DNA of 64,000 nucleotides, taken from contig NZ_JAGGNW010000011.1 in assembly GCF_018614875.1 (NCBI RefSeq), forward strand, positions 124,001 through 188,000. Reading direction: 5' to 3'. Positions 1 through 8,429 of the stretch are shown here, piece by piece. Origin of the DNA: Variovorax paradoxus (lineage in GTDB: Bacteria; Pseudomonadota; Gammaproteobacteria; Burkholderiales; Burkholderiaceae_C). Made by a program: the position numbers and the translations under genes. The notes under the pieces were generated by a model that was given only the letters and a program-made list of their open reading frames with translations, searched no databases and was not told the origin of the DNA. Numbering within the stretch: position 1 is the first letter of the stretch; the number at the start of each line of letters is the position of its first letter.

Positions 1-2530
1 CGCGCTCGTCTTCGTCGGTCAGCGACACCACCTGCTGCGATGCGGTTTCGATCGCGCGGTTCAGCTCGCCACGGCGGGCTTCGAGCGTGCGCTGCGAGAA
101 GGTCGCTTCCTGCGCCTGCCGCTCGAGGCTGCGGTGCTGCTCGCGGCTTGCGGCCAGCGCGCGGCCGGCTTCGATTACGCGTTCGTCGAGCTGCGCGTGG
201 CGCTCCTGGCTGTCGGCGAGCTGCATGTCGAGCTCTTCGAAGCGGCCTTCGGCGGCCATGCGTCTTTCCTGCAGTTCCTCCAGCTGTGCATCGACCTCGG
301 CAAGGTCGGTGGCCAGCTGCTCGCTGCGCGCGCGCGTCTGCTCGGCGAGCTGCGTCATGCGCAGTGTCTCGACCTGCAGTTCATGCGCGCGGGATCGCGT
401 TTCCGCCGCTTCGCGGCGCGCTGCCACCAGGCGCTGCGCCGCATCGGCGTAGGCGGCTTCTGCGCGGACCAGCGCCGTGCGCGCCTCTTCGCTGATGAGC
501 GTCTGGGCCCGCAGCTGGCGTTCGAGGTTTTCCATTTCCTGCTGGCGCGCCAGCAGGCCGGCCTGTTCGGAATCGGGGGCGTAGAAGTTCACGCTGTGCG
601 AGAACACGGCGTGGCCGCCCTGCACGTAGATGACTTCACCCGGCTGCAGCGTGCCGCGCTGCGCCAGCGCCTCTTCGAAACTCTGTGCCGTGTAGCAGCC
701 GTGGAGCCAATCGGTCAGCAAGGCCTGCAGGCCCGCATCGTTCAGGCGCAGCAGGCTCGACAGGCGCGGCAGCGTGCCGGCGGCATCTTCCGGCGTCCCG
801 GCCGCGGGCGGGCTGTAGAACGCGAGCTTGGCGGGCGGCGCATCGTTGCCGAAGGCGCGCACCATGTCGAGTCGGCTGACTTCGAGCGCGCCCAGGCGTT
901 CGCGCAGCGCCGCTTCGAGCGCGTTTTCCCAGCCCTGCTCGATGTGGATGCGGCTCCACAGGCCTTGCATGCCTTCGAGTCCGTGCTTGGCAAGCCAGGG
1001 GGCCAGCTTGCCGTCGGTCTTGACCTTTTCCTGCAGCGCACGCAGTGCTTCCAGCCGCGCCGAGAGTTCGGCATGGCGCGCGCCTTCGATGTTGACGGCC
1101 TGCTGCTTCGCGCGGCGGTCGTCGTCGAGCTGCGGCACCGATTCCTGCAGTTCATGCAAGCGGGCCTCGGCCTCGCTCGCGGTTTCCTGCGCGGCCGCAT
1201 GCTCTTCCTGCAGGGATTGCAGGCGCGCTTCGTCGGGCGCGGCCAGCGCGTTCTGGTCGGCGCGCAGGCGTTCGCTGCGCTGCGTGAGCTGCCGGCTCTG
1301 CTCTTCGATGTTGCGCTGGTCGGCGGCCAGCACCTGGATCTGCTGCTGCACCTGCGACACGGTGGTGCGCTGGGCATTGGCCTGGTCCTGGGCGCGCTGC
1401 ACGGCTTCCTCGAGCTCGGGCATGCGCGCGTCGTGTTCCTCGAGCTGCGCGGCCAGCAGCACGGCCTGCTCTTCGGCGTCGACGCCCCGGCCGGCCAGGG
1501 TTTCGATCTCGGCTTCAGCCTCTTCACGGCGGCGGCCCCACTGGCCCATCTGCTCGCGCAGTTGAACGAGCCGCTGTTCCACGCGCTGGCGGCCTTCGAC
1601 CACGAAGCGGATTTCGCCTTCGAGGCGGCCCACTTCCGCGCTGGCTTCGTAGAGCTTGCCCTGGGCCTGGTTGACCTGGTCGCCGGCTGTGTAGTGGGCC
1701 TGGCGCACGGTTTCGAGTTCGGATTCGATGCGGCGCAGGTCGGCGGTGCGCGATTCGAGGTCGTTGATCGCCTTTTCCGAGTCGGCCTTGATCTTGGCCT
1801 GGTCGGCATCACTCTCGCTGCGCTTGAGGAACCACAGCTGGTGCTGCTTCTTCGTGGCTTCGCCCTGCAGTGCGTTGTAGCGCGCCGCCACCTCGGCCTG
1901 CTTCTCCAGCTTTTCGAGGTTGGCATTGAGTTCGCGAAGAATGTCTTCCACGCGCGTGAGGTTCTCGCGCGTGTCGCCCAGGCGGTTCTCGGTTTCGCGC
2001 CGGCGCTCCTTGTACTTGGAAACGCCCGCCGCCTCTTCGAGGAACAGGCGCAGTTCCTCGGGCTTGGATTCGATGATCCGGCTGATCGTCCCCTGCCCGA
2101 TGATGGCGTAGGCGCGCGGGCCGAGGCCGGTGCCCAGGAACACGTCCTGCACGTCGCGTCGGCGCACCGGCTGGTTGTTGATGTAGTAGCTGCTGGTGCC
2201 GTCGCGCGTGAGCACGCGCCGCACCGCGATTTCGCCGAACTGGTTCCACTGGCCGCCCGCGCGGTGGTCGGCGTTGTCGAACACCAGCTCCACGCTCGAA
2301 CGGCTGGCCTGCTTGCGCGTGGTCGTGCCGTTGAAGATCACGTCCTGCATCGACTCGCCGCGCAGCTCCGATGCGCGCGATTCGCCCAGCACCCAGCGCA
2401 CCGCATCCATGATGTTCGACTTGCCGCAACCGTTGGGCCCGACAACGCCGACCAGTTGGCCCGGCAGCAGGAAGTTGGTGGGTTCGGCGAACGACTTGAA
2501 GCCCGAAAGCTTGATGGAATTGAGACGCAC
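1..2530 (-). CDS. smc: Chromosome segregation ATPase SMC, N-terminal 843 residues (cut by window edge)
   Basis: SMC forms the ring-shaped condensin that compacts and separates the chromosome. The frame opens with GTG at 2530-2528 (product begins MRLNSIKLSGFKSF), the conserved SMC head start. A Walker A motif, GPNGCGKS, lies at residues 31-38. A long coiled coil rich in Glu, Arg, Ala and Gln follows, then a hinge region around residues 540-640, then the start of the returning coil. The family is about 1,170 residues long, so the C-terminal coil and the LSGG/Walker B head lie beyond position 1. No ATG precedes the GTG in frame, and homologous starts support the choice. The opposite strand carries a spurious 811-codon open frame caused by high GC. 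Identification is secure. Confidence 0.95.
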   Translation of the reverse strand, partial: MRLNSIKLSGFKSFAEPTNFLLPGQLVGVVGPNGCGKSNIMDAVRWVLGESRASELRGESMQDVIFNGTTTRKQASRSSVELVFDNADHRAGGQWNQFGEIAVRRVLTRDGTSSYYINNQPVRRRDVQDVFLGTGLGPRAYAIIGQGTISRIIESKPEELRLFLEEAAGVSKYKERRRETENRLGDTRENLTRVEDILRELNANLEKLEKQAEVAARYNALQGEATKKQHQLWFLKRSESDADQAKIKADSEKAINDLESRTADLRRIESELETVRQAHYTAGDQVNQAQGKLYEASAEVGRLEGEIRFVVEGRQRVEQRLVQLREQMGQWGRRREEAEAEIETLAGRGVDAEEQAVLLAAQLEEHDARMPELEEAVQRAQDQANAQRTTVSQVQQQIQVLAADQRNIEEQSRQLTQRSERLRADQNALAAPDEARLQSLQEEHAAAQETASEAEARLHELQESVPQLDDDRRAKQQAVNIEGARHAELSARLEALRALQEKVKTDGKLAPWLAKHGLEGMQGLWSRIHIEQGWENALEAALRERLGALEVSRLDMVRAFGNDAPPAKLAFYSPPAAGTPEDAAGTLPRLSSLLRLNDAGLQALLTDWLHGCYTAQSFEEALAQRGTLQPGEVIYVQGGHAVFSHSVNFYAPDSEQAGLLARQQEMENLERQLRAQTLISEEARTALVRAEAAYADAAQRLVAARREAAETRSRAHELQVETLRMTQLAEQTRARSEQLATDLAEVDAQLEELQERRMAAEGRFEELDMQLADSQERHAQLDERVIEAGRALAASREQHRSLERQAQEATFSQRTLEARRGELNRAIETASQQVVSLTDEDER

Positions 2531-2545
2531 GACTTGTCGGCCTGC

Positions 2546-2562
2546 CTTGACGTAACGTCAAG
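2546..2562. promoter_or_regulatory. 17-bp perfect palindrome between smc and the divergent lipoprotein gene
   Basis: CTTGACGTAACGTCAAG is an 8-bp inverted repeat around one base, sitting 16 bp upstream of the smc GTG and about 80 bp upstream of the lipoprotein gene. Another ACGTCA half-site occurs at 2634-2639. The shape resembles operators of MerR-type regulators such as LiuR, but no such regulator is nearby. An operator is an inference. Confidence 0.4.
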
Positions 2563-2643
2563 CTGTTGATTTGTAAGGAAAATTGCACGGGCCTGCCGCT
2601 CGAGACAGGCCGCCGCCCCAGCCGTGGATGATAACGTCAGGGC

Positions 2644-3405
2644 ATGAGCGATTCCCTGGTTTCATCACCCTTTGCCGTGCGCCGCAGTTGCCTGCTGGCG
2701 GGTGCGGCGGCCCTGCTGGGCCTTGGCGGTTGCGCCACCGTGCGATCCACCGAGCGCGCCGAACCCTATGGCAACCAGGAATGGCTGCAATCCAGCGCCA
2801 ACCGCATTGCCAACCTCTCGCTGCGCGACAACCTGCAATCGATCCGGCGCGTGCAGACCACGCTCTACCGGCGCAACCCGCGCGAATGGCGCAAATCGGC
2901 CGCCACCGTCGAGGCGGCCACCCAGCGCGCCTGGGATGCGGTGCTGACGGGCCCCGCCCTGCCCGAGCTGCATGGCGCCACCGGCATCGACGCCGTCCGC
3001 ATGGCCTTTGACACCGGGCCGCAGGGCTACCAGGGAGACCGGGTTGCGGCACTGGTCGTCGGGTGGGCCACGATGCTCAAGCAGGCCAATGGCGACACCT
3101 GGGACCAGACCATGCTCGACGGCGTCAACGCCGAGAACAGCTACCGGGCCGCGCGCAACTTCGAGATATCGCTCTGGCTGATTGCCTCCAAGACGGGCCC
3201 CGACGGCCAGCCCCTGCTGCTGGCCACCGAGATCAGCGAGCGTGGGCGCAACCTGGTGGCCGACCGCGAGTTGTCCAAGGTGGTGGCGCGGCTCGACCTG
3301 CTGGCCGCCCAGGCCGACGAGAAATACCGGCGCGCAGCGCTCGATTTCGGCCAGAACTGGGTCATGGGCGTCGTGATGCCTTTCTTCACGCTGGTGCCCA
3401 GGTAG
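2644..3405 (+). CDS. Predicted lipoprotein of unknown function
   Basis: The 253-residue product begins with a short basic segment, a hydrophobic stretch (residues 17-28) and a lipobox LGGC ending at Cys30, so it should be lipidated and anchored in the membrane facing the periplasm. An Arg-Arg pair at 13-14 precedes the hydrophobic core but the full Tat motif is not convincing. The mature part is soluble, mixed alpha-rich and shows no motif that I recognise. The gene is divergent from smc and followed 60 bp later by the hipB-like gene. The ATG at 2644 has only a weak AGGG upstream. The function is unknown; the lipoprotein call is firm. Confidence 0.8.
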   Translation: MSDSLVSSPFAVRRSCLLAGAAALLGLGGCATVRSTERAEPYGNQEWLQSSANRIANLSLRDNLQSIRRVQTTLYRRNPREWRKSAATVEAATQRAWDAVLTGPALPELHGATGIDAVRMAFDTGPQGYQGDRVAALVVGWATMLKQANGDTWDQTMLDGVNAENSYRAARNFEISLWLIASKTGPDGQPLLLATEISERGRNLVADRELSKVVARLDLLAAQADEKYRRAALDFGQNWVMGVVMPFFTLVPR

Positions 3406-3422
3406 GGAATCCGGCCGCTTTA

Positions 3423-3465
3423 GGAAAGATATTTCCCAAACTGCCGTTTGCGGTAATATCTTTCC
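3423..3465. promoter_or_regulatory. Nested palindromic operator/promoter of the hipBA-like module
   Basis: A perfect 11-bp inverted repeat (GGAAAGATATT at 3423-3433 and AATATCTTTCC at 3455-3465) encloses a second one (CAAAC at 3437-3441 and GTTTG at 3446-3450). A -10-like TAATAT lies at 3454-3459. The outer repeat ends at the base before the GTG start codon of the antitoxin, leaving no room for a Shine-Dalgarno site, so a leaderless transcript is likely. The layout suits HipB-type autorepression. Confidence 0.6.
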
Positions 3466-3792
3466 GTGACCAAGCAGGAACTCATCACCGCCCTGACCGC
3501 CCGGCGCGATGCCGCGGGCCTCACCCATGCGGAAATTGCGCTGCGCTCCGGCCTGACCGAGCGCTCGGTGCGCAATGCGCTGAGCCTGAAGGGCAACCCG
3601 CAGATGTCGTCCCTGCTGGCGCTGGTGGATGCGCTGGGCCTCGAATTGCAGCTCGCACCCAAGGGTTTCGGCGAACGCGCGGAGGCCGACCCCGGCTATC
3701 GCCCGGTTCCCACGCGCATCGGCAACGCCGTCGGCAGTGCGGCTGCGCCAGCGGCTTCGCAGGCGCCTCGTTCGAGGAAGCGTTCGACATGA
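3466..3792 (+). CDS. hipB: HipB-like XRE-family antitoxin/repressor
   Basis: The 108-residue protein carries an XRE-type helix-turn-helix over residues 13-60 (LTHAEIALRSGLTERSVRNAL) and a Pro/Ala/Arg-rich tail of about 40 residues. In HipB families the helix-turn-helix represses the operon and the protein holds the HipA kinase inactive. The start is GTG at 3466, directly after the palindromic operator, with no Shine-Dalgarno sequence. The stop overlaps the hipA ATG (ATGA at 3789-3792), so the two are translationally coupled. The tail is longer than in E. coli HipB (88 residues). The family is clear; the antitoxin role is inferred from position. Confidence 0.85.
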   Translation: MTKQELITALTARRDAAGLTHAEIALRSGLTERSVRNALSLKGNPQMSSLLALVDALGLELQLAPKGFGERAEADPGYRPVPTRIGNAVGSAAAPAASQAPRSRKRST

Positions 3793-5087
3793 ACGTCAAG
3801 ATCCTGGAGATCTCGCTCGGGGCGCGCCGCTTCGGCAAGCTCTTCCAGTACGCCGACCTGTGCCGCTTCGTGGCGGAGCCGGAACTGATTGCCTCGCCGC
3901 CGCCCGAGGTGCTTTCGCTCTCGATGGTGGCCAGCGATCCCTCGGCGCAGGCGGCGCTGTGGAGCGACGTCAAGAATCCGCTTTTCAACGCACAGGGCGG
4001 GCAATTGCCGCGCTTCTTCCAGAACCTGTTGCCCGAAGGCGTCCTGCGCAGCCATATCGCGCAGTTGCGCGGCTGCCGCGAAAACGATTATTTCGAACTG
4101 CTTGCGGCCTGCGGCGGCGACCTGCCCGGCGCGGTGAGCGCCCGGCCGGTTGCGGTCGATCGCGGCACCTTGCAGCGGCTCATCACCCAGGACCAGGACG
4201 CGCTCGAGATGTCCGTGGTCGAACTGCCCATGCCGCAGGGCATCTCGGTGTCGGGCGTGCAGCCCAAGCTGGGCCTGCGCCGGCAAGGCGGGCGCTACGT
4301 GGCCCGCACGCGCGCCGGGGCGAGCACGCGCGTGATCGCCAAGCTGCCCGTGGCCGGGCGCCCGCACATGCCGCAGCTGGAAATGCTGTCGCTTCAACTG
4401 GCGGGCGCGGCCGGCGTCGAGGTCTGCCATGCCGAACTGGCGCCGCTCTCCGCCATCGCGGCCGAGCACAGCTACGCACTGCCTGACGAGCCCGACTTTC
4501 TTGCCGTGACGCGCTTCGACCGCGAAGGCGCGCGTCGCATTCATTTCGAGGACTTCGCGCAGGTGCTCGCGGTCGACCCGATGCACAAGTACAGCGCCAG
4601 CTATCTCGACATGGCGCTGGCCATGCGTGCCTTTGCGTCGCTGGGCGAAGAAGCCGTGCTCGAGCTCCTGCGGCGCCTGGCGGTGAACGATCTGCTCGGC
4701 AACCCTGATGCGCACCTGAAGAACTTCGGCGTGCTGTACCCCGACGGCATCGCGCCGCGGCTGGCCCCGGCCTACGACATCGTGGCGTATGCGGCGCTCC
4801 AGGGGGTCGACGGCCATGCCCTGCCTCTTCTGCCTGCGGCGCCTGGCACTGCCGCTCCCAGGCGCGCGGCCCTCTTCACGCCCGCCAGCGTGCGCGCCTT
4901 CTGCTTCTCGGCCGGGCTGCACGAGCCGCTGGTCCGGCGTGCCATTGCCGAGACGGTGCGGCTCGCGCGCAGCCAGTGGCCCGGAATGATCGAGGCATCG
5001 ACGCTGCCAGCCGCGTGGAAAAAACGACTGCAGCAGCGCTTGCAGGCACATCCCTTGCTGCAAGGCATGGCGAGGCGCGGCAAATAA
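3789..5087 (+). CDS. hipA: HipA-type serine/threonine kinase toxin
   Basis: This 432-residue protein is close to E. coli HipA in length (440). HipA kinases phosphorylate glutamyl-tRNA synthetase or related targets and induce growth arrest. Residues 1-110 form the HipA_N-like part. The nucleotide-binding stretch VSGVQPKLG includes Ser155 and Lys160. The catalytic loop NPDAHLKNFG has Asp307 and Asn312, and the metal-binding motif YDIVA has Asp330; these line up with D309 and D332 of E. coli HipA. The E. coli autophosphorylation site Ser150 lies in a GSGAQEK-like loop that is not conserved here. Translation is coupled to hipB by an ATGA overlap. An active kinase is predicted; the target is unknown. 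Confidence 0.9.
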   Translation: MNVKILEISLGARRFGKLFQYADLCRFVAEPELIASPPPEVLSLSMVASDPSAQAALWSDVKNPLFNAQGGQLPRFFQNLLPEGVLRSHIAQLRGCRENDYFELLAACGGDLPGAVSARPVAVDRGTLQRLITQDQDALEMSVVELPMPQGISVSGVQPKLGLRRQGGRYVARTRAGASTRVIAKLPVAGRPHMPQLEMLSLQLAGAAGVEVCHAELAPLSAIAAEHSYALPDEPDFLAVTRFDREGARRIHFEDFAQVLAVDPMHKYSASYLDMALAMRAFASLGEEAVLELLRRLAVNDLLGNPDAHLKNFGVLYPDGIAPRLAPAYDIVAYAALQGVDGHALPLLPAAPGTAAPRRAALFTPASVRAFCFSAGLHEPLVRRAIAETVRLARSQWPGMIEASTLPAAWKKRLQQRLQAHPLLQGMARRGK

Positions 5088-5158
5088 GAAAGCGAAAACG
5101 CGGCCCCTAGAATGATCCGGCCCTTCACTCCTCCACCCATTCGAGGCAGCAGCAACTC

Positions 5159-5851
5159 ATGAGCTCCATCAATTTCATCGGCGGCGAAAAAGGCGGTGTC
5201 GGCAAGTCGGTCACGGCGCGCGTGCTGGCGCAGTACTTCATCGACCACAGCAAGCCTTTCACGGGTTTCGATACCGACCGCTCGCACAGCTCGTTCACGC
5301 GCTTCTACGAAGGCTTTGCTTCCCCCATCGTGGTCGACAGCTTCGAGGGGCTCGACACCGTGGTGAACGGCTTCGAGACCAACCCGCAGCAAAGCGTCAT
5401 CGTCGACCTGGCGGCCCAGACGCTGTCGCCGCTGTCGCGCTGGATCAAGGAGTCGGACCTGTTCGACGTGTTCGACGAACTGGGCGTGGCCGTCAACTTC
5501 TGGCACGTGCTGGACGACGGCAAGGATTCCACCGACCTGCTCGGCGCGCTGATCGACACCTTCGGCCACCGGCCCAACTACTTCGTGGTGCAGAACTACG
5601 GCCGCGGCAGCGACTTCGGCATGCTGCTGGCTTCGCAGTCGCTTTCCAAGGCCACCGCGAACGGCGCCCGCGTGATCACCCTGCCGCGCCTGCACGAGGC
5701 GAGCATGCGCAAGATCGATGCGCAGAACACCAGTTTCTGGAAGGCCGTGAACGACCGCGAAGGGGCCCATGCACTCGGCCTGCTGGAACGCCAGCGCGTG
5801 AAGTCTTGGCTGGCGACCGCCTACGCGGCCTTCGACACCCTGCCGCTCTAG
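5159..5851 (+). CDS. Orphan ParA/MinD-like P-loop ATPase
   Basis: The 230-residue protein starts with a deviant Walker A motif GGEKGGVGKS (residues 8-17; signature Lys11 and P-loop Lys16), typical of ParA, MinD and Soj ATPases that dimerise around ATP. No parB, minC or minE is adjacent and no centromere-like repeats are visible, so it is an orphan. Its role could be cargo positioning or plasmid-type mobilisation. It begins 71 bp after hipA on the same strand. The stop is convergent with dsbB: both stop codons lie inside CTAG at 5848-5851. The family is certain; the function is unknown. Confidence 0.8.
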   Translation: MSSINFIGGEKGGVGKSVTARVLAQYFIDHSKPFTGFDTDRSHSSFTRFYEGFASPIVVDSFEGLDTVVNGFETNPQQSVIVDLAAQTLSPLSRWIKESDLFDVFDELGVAVNFWHVLDDGKDSTDLLGALIDTFGHRPNYFVVQNYGRGSDFGMLLASQSLSKATANGARVITLPRLHEASMRKIDAQNTSFWKAVNDREGAHALGLLERQRVKSWLATAYAAFDTLPL

Positions 5852-6363
5852 CGCGCCGGACGCCGGCGAAGAAGCAGCACGAGCAGCAGGACGGCAAGAA
5901 CGACGAAGGCAACGAACGACCAGTTCGCCAGCGTCAGGCCGAACAGCGACCAGTCGACCTTCGAACAATCGCCGCCGCCGCGGAAGATCATCGGCAGCGC
6001 CCGCTTGAGCGGGAAGGTCTCGATCATTCCGTACAGGTCACGCCCGCACGAGACGACCTCGGGCGGATTCCACTGGAGCCAGCTTTGCGCCGCCGCCGTG
6101 TAGGCGCCGCCGACGGCCGCCACCAGCGCCAGCACACCGCCCGTCGCCTGCAGGCCGCGGCTTCGGAACACGCCGGCCAGCCCGGTGAAGAGCGCTACCA
6201 GCACCAGCGCATAGCGCTGCACGATGCACATGGGGCAAGGCTCGAGGCCGACCACGTGCTGCAGGTAGAGCCCGAAGGCCAGCATCAGGACGCAGGCCAG
6301 GCAGACCAGCCCATAGGCGCGGCGCGGCGCGCCGAAATACCAATCGATCAAGGGGACACCCAA
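5848..6363 (-). CDS. dsbB: Disulfide bond formation protein DsbB
   Basis: DsbB is an inner-membrane quinone reductase that reoxidises DsbA. The 171-residue product has four predicted membrane helices. The first periplasmic loop holds CPMC (Cys43, Cys46) and the second holds the Cys106/Cys133 pair (SCGRDLY and GGGDC). These are the two disulfides of the family. The start read here is TTG at 6363, 13 bp inside the end of cysA; a second TTG lies four codons later, and no ATG is near. The overlap makes dsbB the last gene of the cys transporter operon, although disulfide formation is not itself sulfate uptake. Identification is secure; the start is less so. Confidence 0.9.
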   Translation of the reverse strand: MGVPLIDWYFGAPRRAYGLVCLACVLMLAFGLYLQHVVGLEPCPMCIVQRYALVLVALFTGLAGVFRSRGLQATGGVLALVAAVGGAYTAAAQSWLQWNPPEVVSCGRDLYGMIETFPLKRALPMIFRGGGDCSKVDWSLFGLTLANWSFVAFVVLAVLLLVLLLRRRPAR

Positions 6364-7445
6364 TCTTCTTCTACGAACACCCGGGCCTTGCGCGGATTGG
6401 CGACGACCGTGTCGCCCTCCTGCAGGCCCAGTTCACGGAACTGTTGCGCAGGGAGTTGCGCCTCGATGATGGTTCCGGAGCCCGGATTATCTGGATTCGT
6501 TTCGGTGGGCTCAAGTTCCAGCCGCGCGATCGGGCCGACCACGATGGCACGCGACAAGGTGGCGACGATGCCGGTGGCGCCGGCCACGTAGCGCGTCACG
6601 TCGATGTCATGCGGGCGCACATAGGCGCGCGCCTTGGCGTCGCGCGCGCCGCTGTGCTCGGGCGAGTCCAGGCGCATGCCGTCGAGCTGCACCGCGCCGT
6701 TGTCGGCACGGCCGTGGAACAGGTTCACGTCGCCCAGAAAACCATAGACGAACGGGCTCGCGGGCTTGTCCCACACGTCCTGCGGCGAACCGACCTGCTC
6801 GATCTGCCCCTTGTTGATGACGACCACGCGGTCGGCCACTTCGAGCGCCTCTTCCTGGTCGTGCGTGACGAAGATGGAGGTGACATGCAGTTCGTCGTGC
6901 AGCCGGCGCAGCCAGCGGCGCAATTCCTTGCGCACCTTGGCATCGAGCGCGCCGAAGGGCTCGTCGAGCAGCAGCACCTTGGGCTCCACCGCCAGTGCGC
7001 GGGCCAGCGCGATGCGCTGGCGCTGGCCGCCGGAAAGCTGCGAGGGATAGCGGTCGGCCAGCCAGTCGAGCTGCACCAGCTTGAGCAGGTCGGTCACCTT
7101 GGCCTTGATCTGCACGTCGCTCGGGCGCTCCTTGCGCGGCTTCACGCGCAGGCCGAAGGCCACGTTCTCGAACACCGTCATGTGGCGGAACAGCGCGTAG
7201 TGCTGGAACACGAAGCCGACCTGCCGCTCGCGCACGTGCACGTCGGTGGTGTCTTCGCCCGAAAAAAGAATGCTACCGGTGTCGGCCGTTTCCAGCCCCG
7301 CGATGATGCGCAGCAGCGTGGTCTTGCCGCAGCCCGAGGGGCCGAGCAGCGCGACGAGTTCGCCCGATTCGACGTCGAGGTTCACGTTGCGCAGCGCGCG
7401 GAAGTCGCCGAACTGCTTGCTGATGTTGCGGATTTCGATGCTCAT
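6348..7445 (-). CDS. cysA: Sulfate/thiosulfate ABC transporter, ATP-binding protein
   Basis: CysA hydrolyses ATP to power CysTW-dependent import of sulfate and thiosulfate. The 365-residue sequence shows Walker A GPSGCGKT at residues 35-42, the signature LSGGQRQR, Walker [14 protein letters not shown] and the H-loop THDQEEA. A C-terminal TRAP-like/TOBE regulatory portion of about 120 residues follows, as in CysA of enterobacteria. It is the fourth gene of a leftward run cysP-cysT-cysW-cysA and is separated from cysW by 89 bp that hold a REP-like hairpin. The end overlaps the dsbB start. Confidence 0.97.
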   Translation of the reverse strand: MSIEIRNISKQFGDFRALRNVNLDVESGELVALLGPSGCGKTTLLRIIAGLETADTGSILFSGEDTTDVHVRERQVGFVFQHYALFRHMTVFENVAFGLRVKPRKERPSDVQIKAKVTDLLKLVQLDWLADRYPSQLSGGQRQRIALARALAVEPKVLLLDEPFGALDAKVRKELRRWLRRLHDELHVTSIFVTHDQEEALEVADRVVVINKGQIEQVGSPQDVWDKPASPFVYGFLGDVNLFHGRADNGAVQLDGMRLDSPEHSGARDAKARAYVRPHDIDVTRYVAGATGIVATLSRAIVVGPIARLELEPTETNPDNPGSGTIIEAQLPAQQFRELGLQEGDTVVANPRKARVFVEEDWVSP

Positions 7446-7478
7446 GGAATCTCTTCCTCTGCCTTCTTCTGATTACTC

Positions 7479-7500
7479 CCTCTCCCCTCGGGGAGAGGGC
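7479..7500. repeat. REP-like hairpin between cysW and cysA
   Basis: CCCTCTCCCC and GGGGAGAGGG form a perfect 10-bp stem around TC, followed on the + strand by GGGTGAGGG. The element sits in the 89-bp gap between cysW and cysA. GC-rich hairpins like this are common between co-transcribed genes and can stabilise or attenuate the message. Confidence 0.6.
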
Positions 7501-7534
7501 CGGGGTGAGGGTTCTTCCCTCACTCGAAGCCTTC

Positions 7535-8428
7535 TCAAGCCGCCGTAGGCCGCTCTGGCGGCAACTCGGCAATGGCCTTCATCTCGCGCTCGTGGCGCCA
7601 CTCGATCACCGACTTGATCACCAGCGTGACCAGCGCCAGGATGGCCAGCAGCGAGGCCACGGCGAACGCGGCCACCGACTGGTATTCGTTGTAGAGCACT
7701 TCCACATGCAGCGGCATGGTGTTGGTCTGGCCGCGGATGTGGCCCGACACCACCGACACCGCGCCGAACTCGCCCATGGCGCGCGCGTTGCACAGGATCA
7801 CGCCGTACAGCAGGCCCCACTTGATGTTGGGCAAGGTCACGCGCCAGAAGGTCTGCCAGCCGGTCGCGCCGAGCACGATGGCGGCCTGCTCTTCGTCGGT
7901 GCCCTGCGCCTGCATCAGCGGCACGAGTTCGCGCGCGATGAACGGGAAGGTCACGAACACCGTCGCCAGCACGATGCCGGGCACGGCGAAGATGATCTTG
8001 ATGTCGTGCTCCGCGAGCCACGGGCCGAACCAGCCCTGCGCGCCGAACACCAGCACGTAGATCAGGCCCGCCACCACCGGCGACACCGCGAACGGCAGGT
8101 CCACCAGCGTGGTGAGGAAGGCCTTGCCGCGAAACTCGAACTTGGCGATGGCCCATGCCGCCGCCACGCCGAACACGAGGTTCATCGGCACCGCGATGGC
8201 GGCCGTGATGAGCGTGAGGCGGATCGCGCTCCAGGCGTCGGGCTCCTTCAGCGCTTCGAGATAAGCGCCAACGCCTTTGCGCAAGGCCTCGGTCGCCACT
8301 GCCGCGAGAGGCAGCACCAGAAACAGGAACATGAACGCGAGCGCGACGCCGATCAGCGACCAGCGAACCCAGGCCGATTCAGTGGTACCAGCCTGCGCGC
8401 GGCGGATGATTTTGGAAGGGGCGCTCAT
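7535..8428 (-). CDS. cysW: Sulfate ABC transporter permease CysW
   Basis: CysW is one of two membrane subunits through which sulfate crosses the inner membrane. The 297-residue protein has about six hydrophobic helices and the permease EAA loop ([22 protein letters not shown]) that contacts CysA. Its start lies one base past the cysT stop, so the two are translated together. The N-terminus has about 20 polar residues before the first helix. Sequence features and gene order separate it from CysT, whose EAA loop reads [15 protein letters not shown]. Confidence 0.95.
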   Translation of the reverse strand: MSAPSKIIRRAQAGTTESAWVRWSLIGVALAFMFLFLVLPLAAVATEALRKGVGAYLEALKEPDAWSAIRLTLITAAIAVPMNLVFGVAAAWAIAKFEFRGKAFLTTLVDLPFAVSPVVAGLIYVLVFGAQGWFGPWLAEHDIKIIFAVPGIVLATVFVTFPFIARELVPLMQAQGTDEEQAAIVLGATGWQTFWRVTLPNIKWGLLYGVILCNARAMGEFGAVSVVSGHIRGQTNTMPLHVEVLYNEYQSVAAFAVASLLAILALVTLVIKSVIEWRHEREMKAIAELPPERPTAA

Positions 8429-8429
8429 G

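Noticed and set aside
134..2569. 811-codon open frame on the + strand
   Set aside because: It is antisense to smc, whose frame has a clear Walker A and coiled-coil sequence. High GC content produces long stop-free shadow frames.
3063..3788. Upstream extension of hipA (open frame from 3063)
   Set aside because: It runs through the lipoprotein and hipB genes in another frame; HipA homology begins at the ATG at 3789.
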